The translations under genes and the position numbers were made by a program. A stretch of DNA of 64,000 nucleotides from positions 62,001 through 126,000 of the forward strand of contig CAAGPV010000071.1 in assembly GCA_900771975.1 (NCBI GenBank), given 5' to 3'. Below, piece by piece: positions 51,525 to 60,503 of the stretch. This stretch comes from an uncultured Prevotella sp. (GTDB lineage Bacteria; Bacteroidota; Bacteroidia; Bacteroidales; Bacteroidaceae). The notes under the pieces were generated by a model. The model was not told where the DNA came from and did no database searches. It saw only the letters and a list, made by a program, of their open reading frames with translations. How positions within the stretch are numbered: the stretch's first letter is position 1; every line of letters begins with the position of its first letter.

Positions 51525-53081
51525 ATGTTTAAGAATCATCCAAAAGGACTGCTGTTAGCAGCCTTGTCCAACATGGGGGAGCGTTTCGGCTATTACATTA
51601 TGAATGCCGTGCTCGCCTTGTTTTTGTGTTCTAAATTTGGCCTATCTGATGAAACTTCTGGCTTGATAGCATCATTGTTTTTGGCGGCCATTTACGTAAT
51701 GAGCCTTGTTGGAGGCATCATAGCTGACCGTACGCAAAACTATAAACGTACCATTGAGTCGGGGTTGGTAGTGATGGCTTTGGGTTATGTCGCTCTGTCA
51801 ATACCTATTTTGGCAACTCCTCAGAACAATGCTTACTTGTTGTCTTTCACCATTTTTGCTCTTGTGCTGATATCAGTCGGAAACGGATTGTTTAAGGGAA
51901 ACCTTCAAGCCATTGTGGGACAGATGTATGATGATTTTGAGGCGGAAGCAGCGAAACAAGGTGAGGATCGCTTGAAATGGGTTCAGGGACAACGGGATGC
52001 GGGGTTCCAAATTTTCTATGTGTTTATTAATGTAGGCGCTCTTGCCGCTCCGTTTATTGCTCCTTTGTTGCGTGAATGGTGGCTGAAAGCCCACCAGCTG
52101 GTTTATAATGCAGACTTACCACGTCTTTGTCATGAATTTATCAACGGCACAATTTCCTCTGTCGATTCTTCCAACTTGCAGCGGTTGGCCGAAACCGTAC
52201 AACTTCCAGGTTATCACTTTGAAAATATGGGAGCCTTTTGCCAACAGTATTTGGATGTCTTTAACACCGGTATCCACTATAGTTTTATAGCTTCTGTACT
52301 GATGATGCTGGTTTCGTTGGTTATCTTTATATGCTCAAAGCACTTGTTCCCGACTCCGGGAAAGAAGGAAGCCGTAGTATCGCAGGAATATACAGAAGCT
52401 GAAAAGGCAACAATGGCGAAAGAAATCAAACAACGCATTTCGGCCCTGTTTGCTGTATTAGGCATCAGTGTTTTCTTTTGGTTCTCGTTTCATCAAAACG
52501 GCCAGAGCTTATCCTTCTTTGCACGCGACTTTGTTCAGACTGATAAGATTGCACCAGAAATATGGCAGGCAGTTAATCCCTTCTTTGTCATTGTCCTTAC
52601 CCCTGTCATCATGTGGGTGTTCAGTTTCTTTACAAAACGTGGTAATCCGATATCAACACCCCGTAAAATAGCCTATGGTATGGGAATAGCCGGTCTTGCC
52701 TACCTTCTTTTGGCCATTGTTTCGATGAAGTGCGGTTATCCTTCTGCAGAAACTTTCAGGGCATTGGCAAATAATGGCGAATTGAAGCTTGGCCCGTGGA
52801 TACTTATTGTAACCTATTTCTTCTTGACGGTTGCAGAGTTGTTTATCTCTCCTCTGGGTTTGAGTTTTGTTTCCAAGGTGGCCCCGAAACATCTGCAAGG
52901 CCTTTGTCAAGGCTTATGGTTAGGAGCAACAGCTGTAGGTAACTGTTTGTTGTGGGTGGGACCACTGATGTACAACAAGTGGCCGATTGAGTATTGTTGG
53001 TTAGTATTTATGGCAGTTTGTGTCATCTCGATGGCAGTTATGTTCGGAATGGTGAAATGGTTGGAACGGGTAACCGCTTAA
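51525..53081 (+). CDS. POT-family proton-coupled oligopeptide transporter
   Basis: The 518-residue protein has about 12-14 membrane helices, the family mark ERFGYYIMNAVLALFL (ExxER-like region), GGIIADRTQNYKRTIESG, and ISVGNGLFKGNLQAIVGQMY. POT/PTR2 transporters import di- and tripeptides with protons across the inner membrane. The hydrophilic segment between helices 6 and 7 (about 165-235) is longer than usual. A terminator follows. Confidence 0.9.
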   Translation: MFKNHPKGLLLAALSNMGERFGYYIMNAVLALFLCSKFGLSDETSGLIASLFLAAIYVMSLVGGIIADRTQNYKRTIESGLVVMALGYVALSIPILATPQNNAYLLSFTIFALVLISVGNGLFKGNLQAIVGQMYDDFEAEAAKQGEDRLKWVQGQRDAGFQIFYVFINVGALAAPFIAPLLREWWLKAHQLVYNADLPRLCHEFINGTISSVDSSNLQRLAETVQLPGYHFENMGAFCQQYLDVFNTGIHYSFIASVLMMLVSLVIFICSKHLFPTPGKKEAVVSQEYTEAEKATMAKEIKQRISALFAVLGISVFFWFSFHQNGQSLSFFARDFVQTDKIAPEIWQAVNPFFVIVLTPVIMWVFSFFTKRGNPISTPRKIAYGMGIAGLAYLLLAIVSMKCGYPSAETFRALANNGELKLGPWILIVTYFFLTVAELFISPLGLSFVSKVAPKHLQGLCQGLWLGATAVGNCLLWVGPLMYNKWPIEYCWLVFMAVCVISMAVMFGMVKWLERVTA

Positions 53082-53115
53082 TTTTTTAGCCATCAATTTG
53101 TAAAAAATAGAATGC

Positions 53116-53179
53116 AACTCTCGTTGGATTTTAACCGTGACTAAAGTGTGATCACGGAGAGGTCCAACGGGAGTTTTTT
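53116..53179 (+). terminator. Intrinsic terminator after the POT transporter
   Basis: AACTCTCGTTGGA (53116-53128) pairs with TCCAACGGGAGTT (53163-53175) with one G-U pair, enclosing an inner CCGTGA/TCACGG hairpin, and is followed by TTTTTC. Confidence 0.88.
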
Positions 53180-53211
53180 CGTCATAGCTAAAGAACTGGT
53201 TTGTAACGAGT

Positions 53212-53255
53212 CCGTTTTTAGCTCCTAAACCCTATGTTTTAGACGCTAAAATCGG
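53212..53255. repeat. Dispersed intergenic repeat, copy 2
   Basis: CCGTTTTTAGC..CTAAA....TGTTTTAG..GCTAAAATCGG, the same order of words as at 32052-32097, length 44 against 46 bp. Confidence 0.55.
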
Positions 53256-53417
53256 TTCATAAAGGAAGTTGATATGTGGAGCGTTTGAAAGTGGTTCATT
53301 ATCAAATAGTTACATGAGCGTGTGAAATGGTTCTCTAAAGAGTTGTCTTTTAAGGGGAAGAAAAGAAATAGTAGGGATAATTTCTTGCATAATTCGATTT
53401 AAATTCTTAAATTTGCC

Positions 53418-53425
53418 TACCTTTG
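53418..53425 (+). promoter_or_regulatory. Bacteroidetes -7 promoter element for the Sua5-ClC operon
   Basis: TACCTTTG, exact TAnnTTTG match, 32 bp before the start. Confidence 0.6.
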
Positions 53426-53456
53426 GAGTAGAGTTTTTAGAAATTCAGGAAGAAAG

Positions 53457-54026
53457 ATGATAAACAAAGAAGATATTAAGAATGCCATTGAATGTATGAA
53501 GCAAGGTGGCGTAATACTTTACCCTACAGACACTGTTTGGGGAATTGGATGTGATGCAACAAATGCAGAAGCAGTGGCTAAAGTCTACAAAATAAAGCAT
53601 CGTGACGATTCGAAAGCTTTGATTTGTCTTGTTGATTCAGACAACAGATTGCAGCGATATGTGCGTAATGTCCCTTCTGTGGCGTGGGATTTGTTAGATG
53701 CGGTAACTAAGCCCACTACACTCATCCTCGACAATGCCGTAAACCTTGCTCCTAACTTGATAGCTGAAGACGGAAGTATAGGGATGAGAATAACGAAAGA
53801 ACCCTTTAGCTATGAATTGTGTTTTCGCTTTCAGAAACCAATTGTTTCTACTTCTGCAAACATTAGTGGTGAACCTGCAGCTCAAAACTATGGTGATATA
53901 TCGGAGGAAATCTTGTCGGCAGTAGATTATGTTTGCACCAGTCGCAGGCAGGAGCATAAACCCCATACGCCTTCAAGCATCATCAAGTTGGATAAAGACG
54001 GAGTAGTGAAGGTGATTCGTAAATGA
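53457..54026 (+). CDS. L-threonylcarbamoyladenylate synthase (Sua5/YciO/YrdC family)
   Basis: The 189-residue protein has the family start GGVILYPTDTVWGIGCDATN, KIKHRDDSKALICLV and the closing PIVSTSANISGEPAAQNY. It makes threonylcarbamoyl-AMP for the t6A37 modification of ANN-decoding tRNAs. Length corresponds to the short TsaC/YrdC form without the C-terminal Sua5 domain. The ATG of the ClC gene overlaps its stop by 4 bp. Confidence 0.93.
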   Translation: MINKEDIKNAIECMKQGGVILYPTDTVWGIGCDATNAEAVAKVYKIKHRDDSKALICLVDSDNRLQRYVRNVPSVAWDLLDAVTKPTTLILDNAVNLAPNLIAEDGSIGMRITKEPFSYELCFRFQKPIVSTSANISGEPAAQNYGDISEEILSAVDYVCTSRRQEHKPHTPSSIIKLDKDGVVKVIRK

Positions 54027-55840
54027 GCAAAGCAGAAAATATAAGATACGAAGATATTCGCCAAACGCGACTTGAGAAATTTATAAATTGGCGTGAGTCT
54101 CATATTTCAGACCAGCAGTTTACGTTGGTTCTCTCTTTTTTTGTGGGATTACTGGCTGCTATAGCCGCATTTGTCCTCCATGTGATAATCAAACAGATAC
54201 AACATCTGTTGGTTTCTGGATTTTCAGTTACCCATATCAACTGGTTGTATATGGTGTTGCCGGTAGTTGGTATTTGGCTGACTACGTTGTTTGTAAAGTA
54301 TATTGTAAAGGATAATATATCGCATGGTATAACGCGTGTGCTATATGCTATAGCGTCTAAGAAATCTCGCCTGAAAGCCCATAACACATGGACGTCGGTG
54401 ATAGCATCTGCCATCACCATCGGCTTTGGTGGATCAGTAGGAGCTGAGGCGCCAATAGTGTTGACTGGATCTGCCATTGGGTCGCGTTTGGGACAAATAT
54501 TTCGTTTAGACGGGAAAACACTTATGTTACTGGTGGGTTGCGGTGCAACAGCCGCTATTGCAGCTATATTCAAGGCGCCAATAGCTGGGCTGGTGTTTAC
54601 GTTGGAGGTGCTGATGCTTGATTTGACTATGGCCTCCTTGCTGCCAATATTGATAGCATCGGTAACGGCAACGTGCTTTTCGTATCTTTTTACGGGTACT
54701 GCAGCCATGTTCCAGTTTCATATGGACTATGCCTGGTCGTTAAGCCGCGTTCCAGCTACCATACTATTAGGCGTTTTTTGCGGGTTTATATCGTTGTATT
54801 TCATACGTGTGATGACTTGGTGTGAAAACGGATATGCTAAGTTGTCCGACAAGCCATTTGCAAAATTGTTGGCCGGTGGTTTGGTGTTGTCTTCCTTAAT
54901 CTTCCTGTTCCCGTCGTTGTACGGGGAAGGTTACGGAAGCTTGTCGATCTTTATCTCCGGTACCTCCCAAGCCGATTGGGATCATGTGATGCGTGGTTCT
55001 CTGTTCGCCGGCAACAGCCATCTTTTGTTGTTATACGCAGGGCTGGTTGTATTGACGAAAGTTTTTGCAACAAGTGCTACTAATGGAGCTGGCGGTTGTG
55101 GTGGAACTTTCGCCCCTTCCTTGTTTATTGGTGGCTTTAGTGGTTTCTTGTTCTCACGCGTTTGGAATCTCTACCATGTGGGAGTGTACATCCCGGAAAA
55201 GAATTTTACCCTTTATGGGATGGCTGCCGTAATGGCAGCTGTGATGCATGCTCCGCTCACTGGAATTTTTTTGATAGCTGAACTTACCGGCGGATACCAA
55301 TTGTTTATTCCATTGCTGATAGTTACAATCAGTGCATATCTAACAATTAACATCTTTGAGCGACATAGCATCTATGCCATGCGTTTGGCTCGTAGCGGAC
55401 GTTTGTTGACCCATCATACGGATAGGGCAGTTTTGACATTGATGAACTTGAACAGTTTGGTGGATAAAGACTTTACAAGTGTTTCTCCAAATATGAAGAT
55501 GGGAAAACTGGTACATTGTATAAGCCAAAGTCGTACATCGCTCCTTCCTGTTTTGGATGTACACCATCACTTGTTGGGAGAAATAGACATTACCAAAATA
55601 CGTCATATTATTTTTCGAACGGAGTTGTATCAAAAGTTTACAGTATCCCAACTGATGACTCCGCCGCCAGCCATTTTGCATACCACCGATCCTGCCGAAG
55701 ATATTATGAAACACTTTGATGACACAGGTGCGCAAGCCTTGCCGGTGTTGAATGAGGATGGAGAACTGTTGGGATATATTAGTAGAACCCACATGTATGC
55801 TAGCTATCGTGAGATAGTGGCAGACTTGTCTGAAGAATAA
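54023..55840 (+). CDS. ClC-family chloride channel/antiporter with CBS pair
   Basis: The 605-residue protein has the ClC core: GFGGSVGAEAPIVLTGSAIG (the GxxGxEGP-type filter, with Ala replacing the usual Gly), GCGATAAIAAIFKAPIAG, GAGGCGGTFAPSLFIGG, and a C-terminal CBS tandem (MGKLVHCISQSRTSLLPVLD, FTVSQLMTPPPAILHTT) ending in AQALPVLNEDGELLGYISR. It conducts or exchanges chloride or fluoride across the membrane. It overlaps the Sua5 gene by 4 bp and the next gene by 1 bp. Confidence 0.92.
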   Translation: MSKAENIRYEDIRQTRLEKFINWRESHISDQQFTLVLSFFVGLLAAIAAFVLHVIIKQIQHLLVSGFSVTHINWLYMVLPVVGIWLTTLFVKYIVKDNISHGITRVLYAIASKKSRLKAHNTWTSVIASAITIGFGGSVGAEAPIVLTGSAIGSRLGQIFRLDGKTLMLLVGCGATAAIAAIFKAPIAGLVFTLEVLMLDLTMASLLPILIASVTATCFSYLFTGTAAMFQFHMDYAWSLSRVPATILLGVFCGFISLYFIRVMTWCENGYAKLSDKPFAKLLAGGLVLSSLIFLFPSLYGEGYGSLSIFISGTSQADWDHVMRGSLFAGNSHLLLLYAGLVVLTKVFATSATNGAGGCGGTFAPSLFIGGFSGFLFSRVWNLYHVGVYIPEKNFTLYGMAAVMAAVMHAPLTGIFLIAELTGGYQLFIPLLIVTISAYLTINIFERHSIYAMRLARSGRLLTHHTDRAVLTLMNLNSLVDKDFTSVSPNMKMGKLVHCISQSRTSLLPVLDVHHHLLGEIDITKIRHIIFRTELYQKFTVSQLMTPPPAILHTTDPAEDIMKHFDDTGAQALPVLNEDGELLGYISRTHMYASYREIVADLSEE

Positions 55841-57183
55841 TGCTTATGAAAAGAAAGATTGTTTTCTTGTTTTTGACTTTATCAGGCTTTGTTTCTTGCT
55901 TTTCGGAAGAGCTTCCCGATACGGCCAAACAGTCAACCTTTTTATTAACGGATGATGATGTCGAGACAAAATCCAATTTGGTGTCCTACTCGGTTTTCTT
56001 TACCGAAGGGAGAGTGCTGGGTTTTGATAAATATGTCCGTTCTTATCTGAAAGAGAAAGAAACCCGTTCGCTGATGACCGAAGTGTCTATAGATACTTAT
56101 GTTGGGCGTGGTATGAACAGTAAGGAAACACAATGGACTCGTTCGGCTAAAGACTATAATTATCCAACTTTTTCCTTTGGTTTACGCTATAACTTTAATC
56201 ATGGAACCATGCTTCACCGTGACAATAAAGACTGGCCAGGAATGGAAGTTGATTACAATACTCATTTGGGAGATGTAATAACGCTTTATGGGAGATTCTT
56301 GCGACCGGTTTTCAGAACATCACGCTGGACGGGCGGCTACTATTTGGGGACTGGTGTTGGGTATAGCATGAGCACCTATGACACGAAAGAACATATCGAC
56401 AACGAACTCATTGGTACTCATTTCAATATTTTTTTTACTGTTGGGGCATATATAGATTATCGCTTGTCTAAAGATTTTAGAATAAGTGCAGGATTGGATT
56501 TTGCTCATCATAGCAATGGCGCTTTGTACCGGCCAAACAAAGGAGCAAATTATCTTGGGCCTTTTGTGGGGCTGAAATATGTTCCACAAGCTCCACAATC
56601 AACGGCAACATCCAAAAGCCACTTACCGCAGAAAGAAAAAGAAGAATGGCAAAAGCATCCTTTGTTTTTGGAATTCTCTTTAGGGGTAGGGGCTAAAAGT
56701 TTGGATGAAGACTGGCAACTTACCCAATTTCGTATGAAAAAGGGAGATTCAGACTATCGAACAGACAAGTTCTCTGTGTATGGCGCCTTTAGTTTGCAAA
56801 CCGATGTTCTCTATCGTTATGCACGCAGATGGGCAAGCGGGTTGGGGTTTGATGTCTTTTATGGTGACTATTCAGATAAGGTGGCCCGTGTAGATCAGAA
56901 ATTAGGGTGTGTTGAACAGCATTATTCCCCTTGGTCTTTGGGAATAGCCATCAAGCATGAGGCCTTTTACGGTCCCCTTTCGGCAAGGGTAGGTATAGGA
57001 AAATATGTCTACAGACATATGGGAGGGTTTGCCAAACATCAAGAAGCGTCTTATTATGAAAGGATAGGCTTGTTCTATAGCTTTTCAAAGTTGCAGGGAA
57101 TGAGCATTGGCTTTAGCGTAAAAGCCCATAAGACCAAGGCGGATTTTACGGAATTGCAGGTGGCTTTTCCTATTCATTTGTAA
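55840..57183 (+). CDS. Acyloxyacyl hydrolase/PagL-like outer-membrane protein
   Basis: The 447-residue protein has a signal peptide (IVFLFLTLSGFVSCF) and a beta-barrel half ending in FAHHSNGALYRPNKGANYLG, which resembles the His-Ser catalytic pair of PagL-type lipid A 3-O-deacylases. A second, similar barrel-like half (LEFSLGVGAKSLDED onward) follows, so the protein may be a tandem. It would remodel lipid A at the outer membrane. The start could also be the ATG at 55846 (MKRKIVF). It overlaps the ClC stop by TAATG. Confidence 0.7.
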   Translation: MLMKRKIVFLFLTLSGFVSCFSEELPDTAKQSTFLLTDDDVETKSNLVSYSVFFTEGRVLGFDKYVRSYLKEKETRSLMTEVSIDTYVGRGMNSKETQWTRSAKDYNYPTFSFGLRYNFNHGTMLHRDNKDWPGMEVDYNTHLGDVITLYGRFLRPVFRTSRWTGGYYLGTGVGYSMSTYDTKEHIDNELIGTHFNIFFTVGAYIDYRLSKDFRISAGLDFAHHSNGALYRPNKGANYLGPFVGLKYVPQAPQSTATSKSHLPQKEKEEWQKHPLFLEFSLGVGAKSLDEDWQLTQFRMKKGDSDYRTDKFSVYGAFSLQTDVLYRYARRWASGLGFDVFYGDYSDKVARVDQKLGCVEQHYSPWSLGIAIKHEAFYGPLSARVGIGKYVYRHMGGFAKHQEASYYERIGLFYSFSKLQGMSIGFSVKAHKTKADFTELQVAFPIHL

Positions 57184-57280
57184 TGGAGAGTAGCGACAAC
57201 GGAAAGTTAATAATGCTTAAATATTGAATAACACAACAACGTAAATGGCAAGTAAAAACTCGGGAATGAATTGTTTTTAG

Positions 57281-57288
57281 TAATTTTG
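57281..57288 (+). promoter_or_regulatory. Bacteroidetes -7 promoter element for rpsP
   Basis: TAATTTTG, exact TAnnTTTG match, 63 bp before the rpsP ATG. Confidence 0.6.
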
Positions 57289-57351
57289 CAGTCGCTAACA
57301 CGAGTTGTTAGTGTAAAATTCAAACCTAATTATATAAGTTTTTAAAAAATT

Positions 57352-57903
57352 ATGGCAACAAAAATCAGATTGCAACGCGGTGGTCGTAAAGGCTATGCTT
57401 TTTATAGCATTGTCATTGCAGACGCACGCGCACCACGTGATGGTAAATTTACTGAAAAGATTGGAACTTACAATCCTAACACCAATCCAGCCACAGTAGA
57501 TTTGAATTTCGACCGTGCCCTCTATTGGGTAGAAACAGGAGCACAACCTACAGACACCGTCCGTAACATCCTCAAAGGTGAAGGTGTATACTTGATGAAG
57601 CATCTTCGCGGTGGTGTAAAGAAAGGTGCATTTGACGAAGCAGCAGCTCAAACCAAGTTTGATGCATGGAAGAGCAACAAAGTTAAAGGCGCAGAGGCTT
57701 TTGCACAAAAGGTAGCTGACGACAAGAAAGCCGTTGTAGCTAAAGAGTTGGAAGCAGAAAAGAAAATCAACGAAGCTATAGCAAAGAAAGTGGCAGAAAA
57801 GAAAGCTGCCGCTGCAGCAGCAAAGGCTGAGGCAGAAGCCGCAGCCGCAGCAGAGAATGCCGCTGAAACTCCAGCAGAGGAAGCCGCACCAGCTGAGGCA
57901 TAA
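57352..57903 (+). CDS. rpsP: 30S ribosomal protein S16
   Basis: The 183-residue protein begins with the S16 domain (KIRLQRGGRKGYAFYSIVIA, DARAPRDGKFTEKIGTYNP, YWVETGAQPTDTV) and continues with a tail of about 100 residues rich in Ala, Lys and Glu. The tail is a known property of Bacteroidetes S16 and not a fusion artefact. It binds 16S rRNA in small-subunit assembly. No rimM or trmD follows, unlike the E. coli operon. Confidence 0.97.
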   Translation: MATKIRLQRGGRKGYAFYSIVIADARAPRDGKFTEKIGTYNPNTNPATVDLNFDRALYWVETGAQPTDTVRNILKGEGVYLMKHLRGGVKKGAFDEAAAQTKFDAWKSNKVKGAEAFAQKVADDKKAVVAKELEAEKKINEAIAKKVAEKKAAAAAAKAEAEAAAAAENAAETPAEEAAPAEA

Positions 57904-57928
57904 CTACCTTTTTTGAACAGAAAAATTT

Positions 57929-57968
57929 AAAGTCCCACATTGCCTCTATTGGTAAATGTGGGACTTTT
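57929..57968 (+). terminator. rpsP terminator
   Basis: AAAGTCCCACATT (57929-57941) pairs with AATGTGGGACTTT (57955-57967), followed by T-rich DNA, 26 bp past the stop. Confidence 0.88.
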
Positions 57969-57976
57969 GTATAAAA

Positions 57977-58016
57977 GTAAATTCCATCTCAAAAATTGTT
58001 TGAAGATGGAATTTAC
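57977..58016 (-). terminator. proS terminator
   Basis: GTAAATTCCATCT (57977-57989) and AGATGGAATTTAC (58004-58016) form a perfect 13-bp stem, 22 bp past the proS stop, with TTTTAT following on the minus strand. It lies back to back with the rpsP terminator. Confidence 0.85.
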
Positions 58017-58037
58017 TATATTTATTAGAGCGAACAA

Positions 58038-59519
58038 TTAGTAAGCTCGAGCGATAATGACCCGTTTCGTTGCAGGCTTACCGCTAACCATGTCTATGCC
58101 TGGAGTTTGTTCGAACATAAAAGGAACGCAGCGTATGGTAGCTTGAGTATCTTCTTTGATCTTTGCTTCTGTTTCTGCAGTTCCGTCCCAATGGCAAAGG
58201 AAGAAGCCACCGTCCTTGATGCGTTCTTTAAATTCTTCATAGTTGTCGCACTCATAGATATGGGAATCGCGATAATCTTTCGCTTTCTTGAAAAGGTTTG
58301 CTTGAATGTCGTCAAGTAAGTTCTTAACTCTTTCCACAATTCCGTCAAAACTAACGTTTTCTTTTTCCAACGTGTCGCGACGCATTATCTCGATGGTGTT
58401 GTTCTTAAGGTCGTTCCCACCCATGACAAGTCTGACGGGCACACCTTTAAGTTCGTAGTCGGCAAATTTAAATCCAGGGCGTTTGTTGTCGGCATCGTCA
58501 TATTTTACACTGATACCCAATGCCCTTAATTGTTCGATAACTGGTTGAAGCTTTTCTGTTATGTTATTCAGTTGCTCTTCACCTCTACTGATTGGAACGA
58601 TAACAACCTGAATAGGTGCAAGCTTTGGAGGCAATACCAATCCGTTATCGTCTGAATGTACCATAATGAGAGCTCCCATTAATCGAGTAGAAACTCCCCA
58701 ACTTGTAGCCCAAACATATTCAGGTTTGTTCTGCTTGTTAAGAAAGGTAACATCAAAACTCTTTGCAAAATTTTCTCCAAGGAAGTGAGAAGTACCGCTT
58801 TGAAGCGCTTTCCCGTCTTGCATCATAGCCTCAATGGTGTAAGTGTCGAGAGCTCCAGCAAAACGTTCTGTTTCGCTCTTTACCCCTTGCACAACAGGAA
58901 CGCCCATCCATTCTTCTGCAAATTTTGCGTAAACGTGAAGCATTTTCTGTGCTTCTGCCTCTGCTTCTTCGCGAGTGGCATGAGCCGTATGACCTTCTTG
59001 CCAAAGAAACTCAGAGGTGCGAAGGAAAGGACGAGTTCGCATTTCCCAACGCATTACGTTACACCATTGGTTGCAAATAATAGGTAAATCGCGCCAGGAA
59101 TGAATCCAATTCTTATATGTGTTCCATATAATCGTTTCACTGGTGGGACGAATGATGAGTTCTTCATCAAGTTTAGCCGAAGGGTCTACTTCAACTGAAT
59201 TGCCGTCTTCACTTGCTTTTAGCCGATAGTGGGTGACTACAGCACATTCTTTAGCGAAACCTTTTACGTGTTCAGCTTCTTTCGAAAGGAAACTTTTTGG
59301 GATGAGCAAAGGGAAATAGGCATTTTGCGCACCAGTTTCTTTGAACATCTTGTCCAATTGTTCTTTCATTTTTTCCCAAATGGCATAACCATAAGGTTTG
59401 ATGACCATACATCCGCGCACAGGAGATTGCTCAGCAAGTCCGGCCTTAACGACAAGGTCGTTGTACCATTGAGAGTAGTTGTCGGCTCTCTTGGTGAGTT
59501 GTTTTAGTTCTATTGCCAT
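58038..59519 (-). CDS. proS: Prolyl-tRNA synthetase, archaeal/eukaryote-type
   Basis: The 493-residue class II synthetase lacks the large bacterial editing insertion, so it is the short archaeal/eukaryotic (type 3) form. Marks are MKEQLDKMFKETGAQNAYFP, motif 2 RWEMRTRPFLRTSEFLWQEGH, SHFLGENFAKSF, and the C-terminal zinc-like domain ending IIARAY. It charges tRNA-Pro. The promoter word is about 110 bp upstream. The type is common in Bacteroidetes. Confidence 0.97.
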   Translation of the reverse strand: MAIELKQLTKRADNYSQWYNDLVVKAGLAEQSPVRGCMVIKPYGYAIWEKMKEQLDKMFKETGAQNAYFPLLIPKSFLSKEAEHVKGFAKECAVVTHYRLKASEDGNSVEVDPSAKLDEELIIRPTSETIIWNTYKNWIHSWRDLPIICNQWCNVMRWEMRTRPFLRTSEFLWQEGHTAHATREEAEAEAQKMLHVYAKFAEEWMGVPVVQGVKSETERFAGALDTYTIEAMMQDGKALQSGTSHFLGENFAKSFDVTFLNKQNKPEYVWATSWGVSTRLMGALIMVHSDDNGLVLPPKLAPIQVVIVPISRGEEQLNNITEKLQPVIEQLRALGISVKYDDADNKRPGFKFADYELKGVPVRLVMGGNDLKNNTIEIMRRDTLEKENVSFDGIVERVKNLLDDIQANLFKKAKDYRDSHIYECDNYEEFKERIKDGGFFLCHWDGTAETEAKIKEDTQATIRCVPFMFEQTPGIDMVSGKPATKRVIIARAY

Positions 59520-59621
59520 ATCTGAAAATATCGATTTTGTTGTATACCTTTTATAATGTCAAAATAGGGATTTCCCGAAATCAATTAGGATAAATCCTTT
59601 TGTAGGGGTGTGTAAAAATGC

Positions 59622-59639
59622 TAACTTTGCGCAAAGTTA
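59622..59639. promoter_or_regulatory. Divergent -7 elements in one palindrome between proS and the OmpA gene
   Basis: TAACTTTGCGCAAAGTTA is an 18-bp perfect palindrome with an exact TAnnTTTG word on each strand (plus 59622-59629, minus 59632-59639). It suits proS on the minus strand; on the plus strand a second word closer to the OmpA gene is also present. Confidence 0.55.
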
Positions 59640-59682
59640 CAAAAAATAGTTGGCAAATATGGAACTAAACGAGTTTTTATAG

Positions 59683-59690
59683 TATCTTTG
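59683..59690 (+). promoter_or_regulatory. Bacteroidetes -7 promoter element for the OmpA-family lipoprotein
   Basis: TATCTTTG, exact match, 49 bp before the start. Confidence 0.55.
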
Positions 59691-59738
59691 CCATTAGAAT
59701 AAAGATAAAGGATTAATAAAATTTTAAAGCATTCAATT

Positions 59739-60425
59739 ATGAAAAGTGTAAAGATTATGACCTTTGGTTTATGTGCAACTCTTGTGCTGAGTGGATGTGC
59801 TACAAAGCAAGGAACTTATGCAGCAGGAGGCGCAGGTGGTGGTGCTCTAATAGGAGGTATATTAGGTAACATCATTGGTAAGGATTCCAAAGCCACAGCC
59901 ATTGGTGCTGCGATAGGCGCAGCTGTCGGCTCTGGTGCAGGAGCACTTATAGGGCATCACATGGATAAGGTTGCAGCAGAAATGCAAGAGCAAGTAAAGA
60001 ATGCACAGGTGGAAACCGTAACTGATGCTAACGGCTTGACATGCGTAAAAGCGACATTTGATTCTGGATTGATGTTTGCTACCAATTCTTATTCTTTAAG
60101 TGCCGCATCTAAGAAGGATTTGGAAAACTTTGCATCAGTTTTAAAAAACAATACAAATTGTGATGTAGATATATATGGACATACTGATGCAACAGGCAAT
60201 GATCAAATTAACCTTCCACTATCAACAAATAGAGCTCAATCTGTGGCCAATTATCTGATAGCGAACGGAGTGAGCCCCAGACAGTTGAGTAAAATTGAAG
60301 GAAAGGGAAGTTCGCAACCTGTAGAAAATGCCGTAAAATCACAAAAAAACCGTCGTGTAGAGATTTATCTTTATGCGAGCAAAGAAATGATACAACAAGC
60401 CAATGCAGGGACGTTGTCTGATTGA
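59739..60425 (+). CDS. OmpA-family lipoprotein with glycine zipper
   Basis: The 228-residue protein has a lipoprotein signal peptide (FGLCATLVLSGC, lipobox LSGC), a glycine-zipper segment (GGALIGGILGNIIGK, AIGAAIGAAVGSGAGALIG) and a C-terminal OmpA domain (DIYGHTDATGNDQINLPLS, NRAQSVANYLIANGV, NRRVEIYLYA) that binds peptidoglycan. It anchors the outer membrane to the wall, with relatives of YiaD type. A terminator follows directly. Confidence 0.93.
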   Translation: MKSVKIMTFGLCATLVLSGCATKQGTYAAGGAGGGALIGGILGNIIGKDSKATAIGAAIGAAVGSGAGALIGHHMDKVAAEMQEQVKNAQVETVTDANGLTCVKATFDSGLMFATNSYSLSAASKKDLENFASVLKNNTNCDVDIYGHTDATGNDQINLPLSTNRAQSVANYLIANGVSPRQLSKIEGKGSSQPVENAVKSQKNRRVEIYLYASKEMIQQANAGTLSD

Positions 60426-60445
60426 TTTCAAATAGATAAAAAAAG

Positions 60446-60485
60446 AAAAAGGTACAAATTCTATAAGGATTTGTACCTTTTTTTG
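60446..60485 (+). terminator. Terminator after the OmpA-family lipoprotein
   Basis: AAAAAGGTACAAAT (60446-60459) and ATTTGTACCTTTTT (60469-60482), 14-bp perfect stem, followed by TT. The mtgA promoter word starts at its end. Confidence 0.9.
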
Positions 60486-60493
60486 TACTTTTG
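60486..60493 (+). promoter_or_regulatory. Bacteroidetes -7 promoter element for mtgA
   Basis: TACTTTTG, exact match, 11 bp before the mtgA ATG and abutting the upstream terminator. Confidence 0.5.
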
Positions 60494-60503
60494 TTCTTCG
60501 AAT

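Larger units (their letters stand above)
53082..53456. other. Intergenic region between the POT transporter and the Sua5 gene
   Basis: No gene is seen. It contains a two-hairpin terminator (53116-53179), the second copy of the dispersed repeat (53212-53255) and a promoter word (53418-53425). Confidence 0.7.

Noticed and set aside
57600..57903. Ala/Lys/Glu tail of S16 as a fusion or frameshift
   Set aside because: Long tails of this type are normal for Bacteroidetes S16 proteins.
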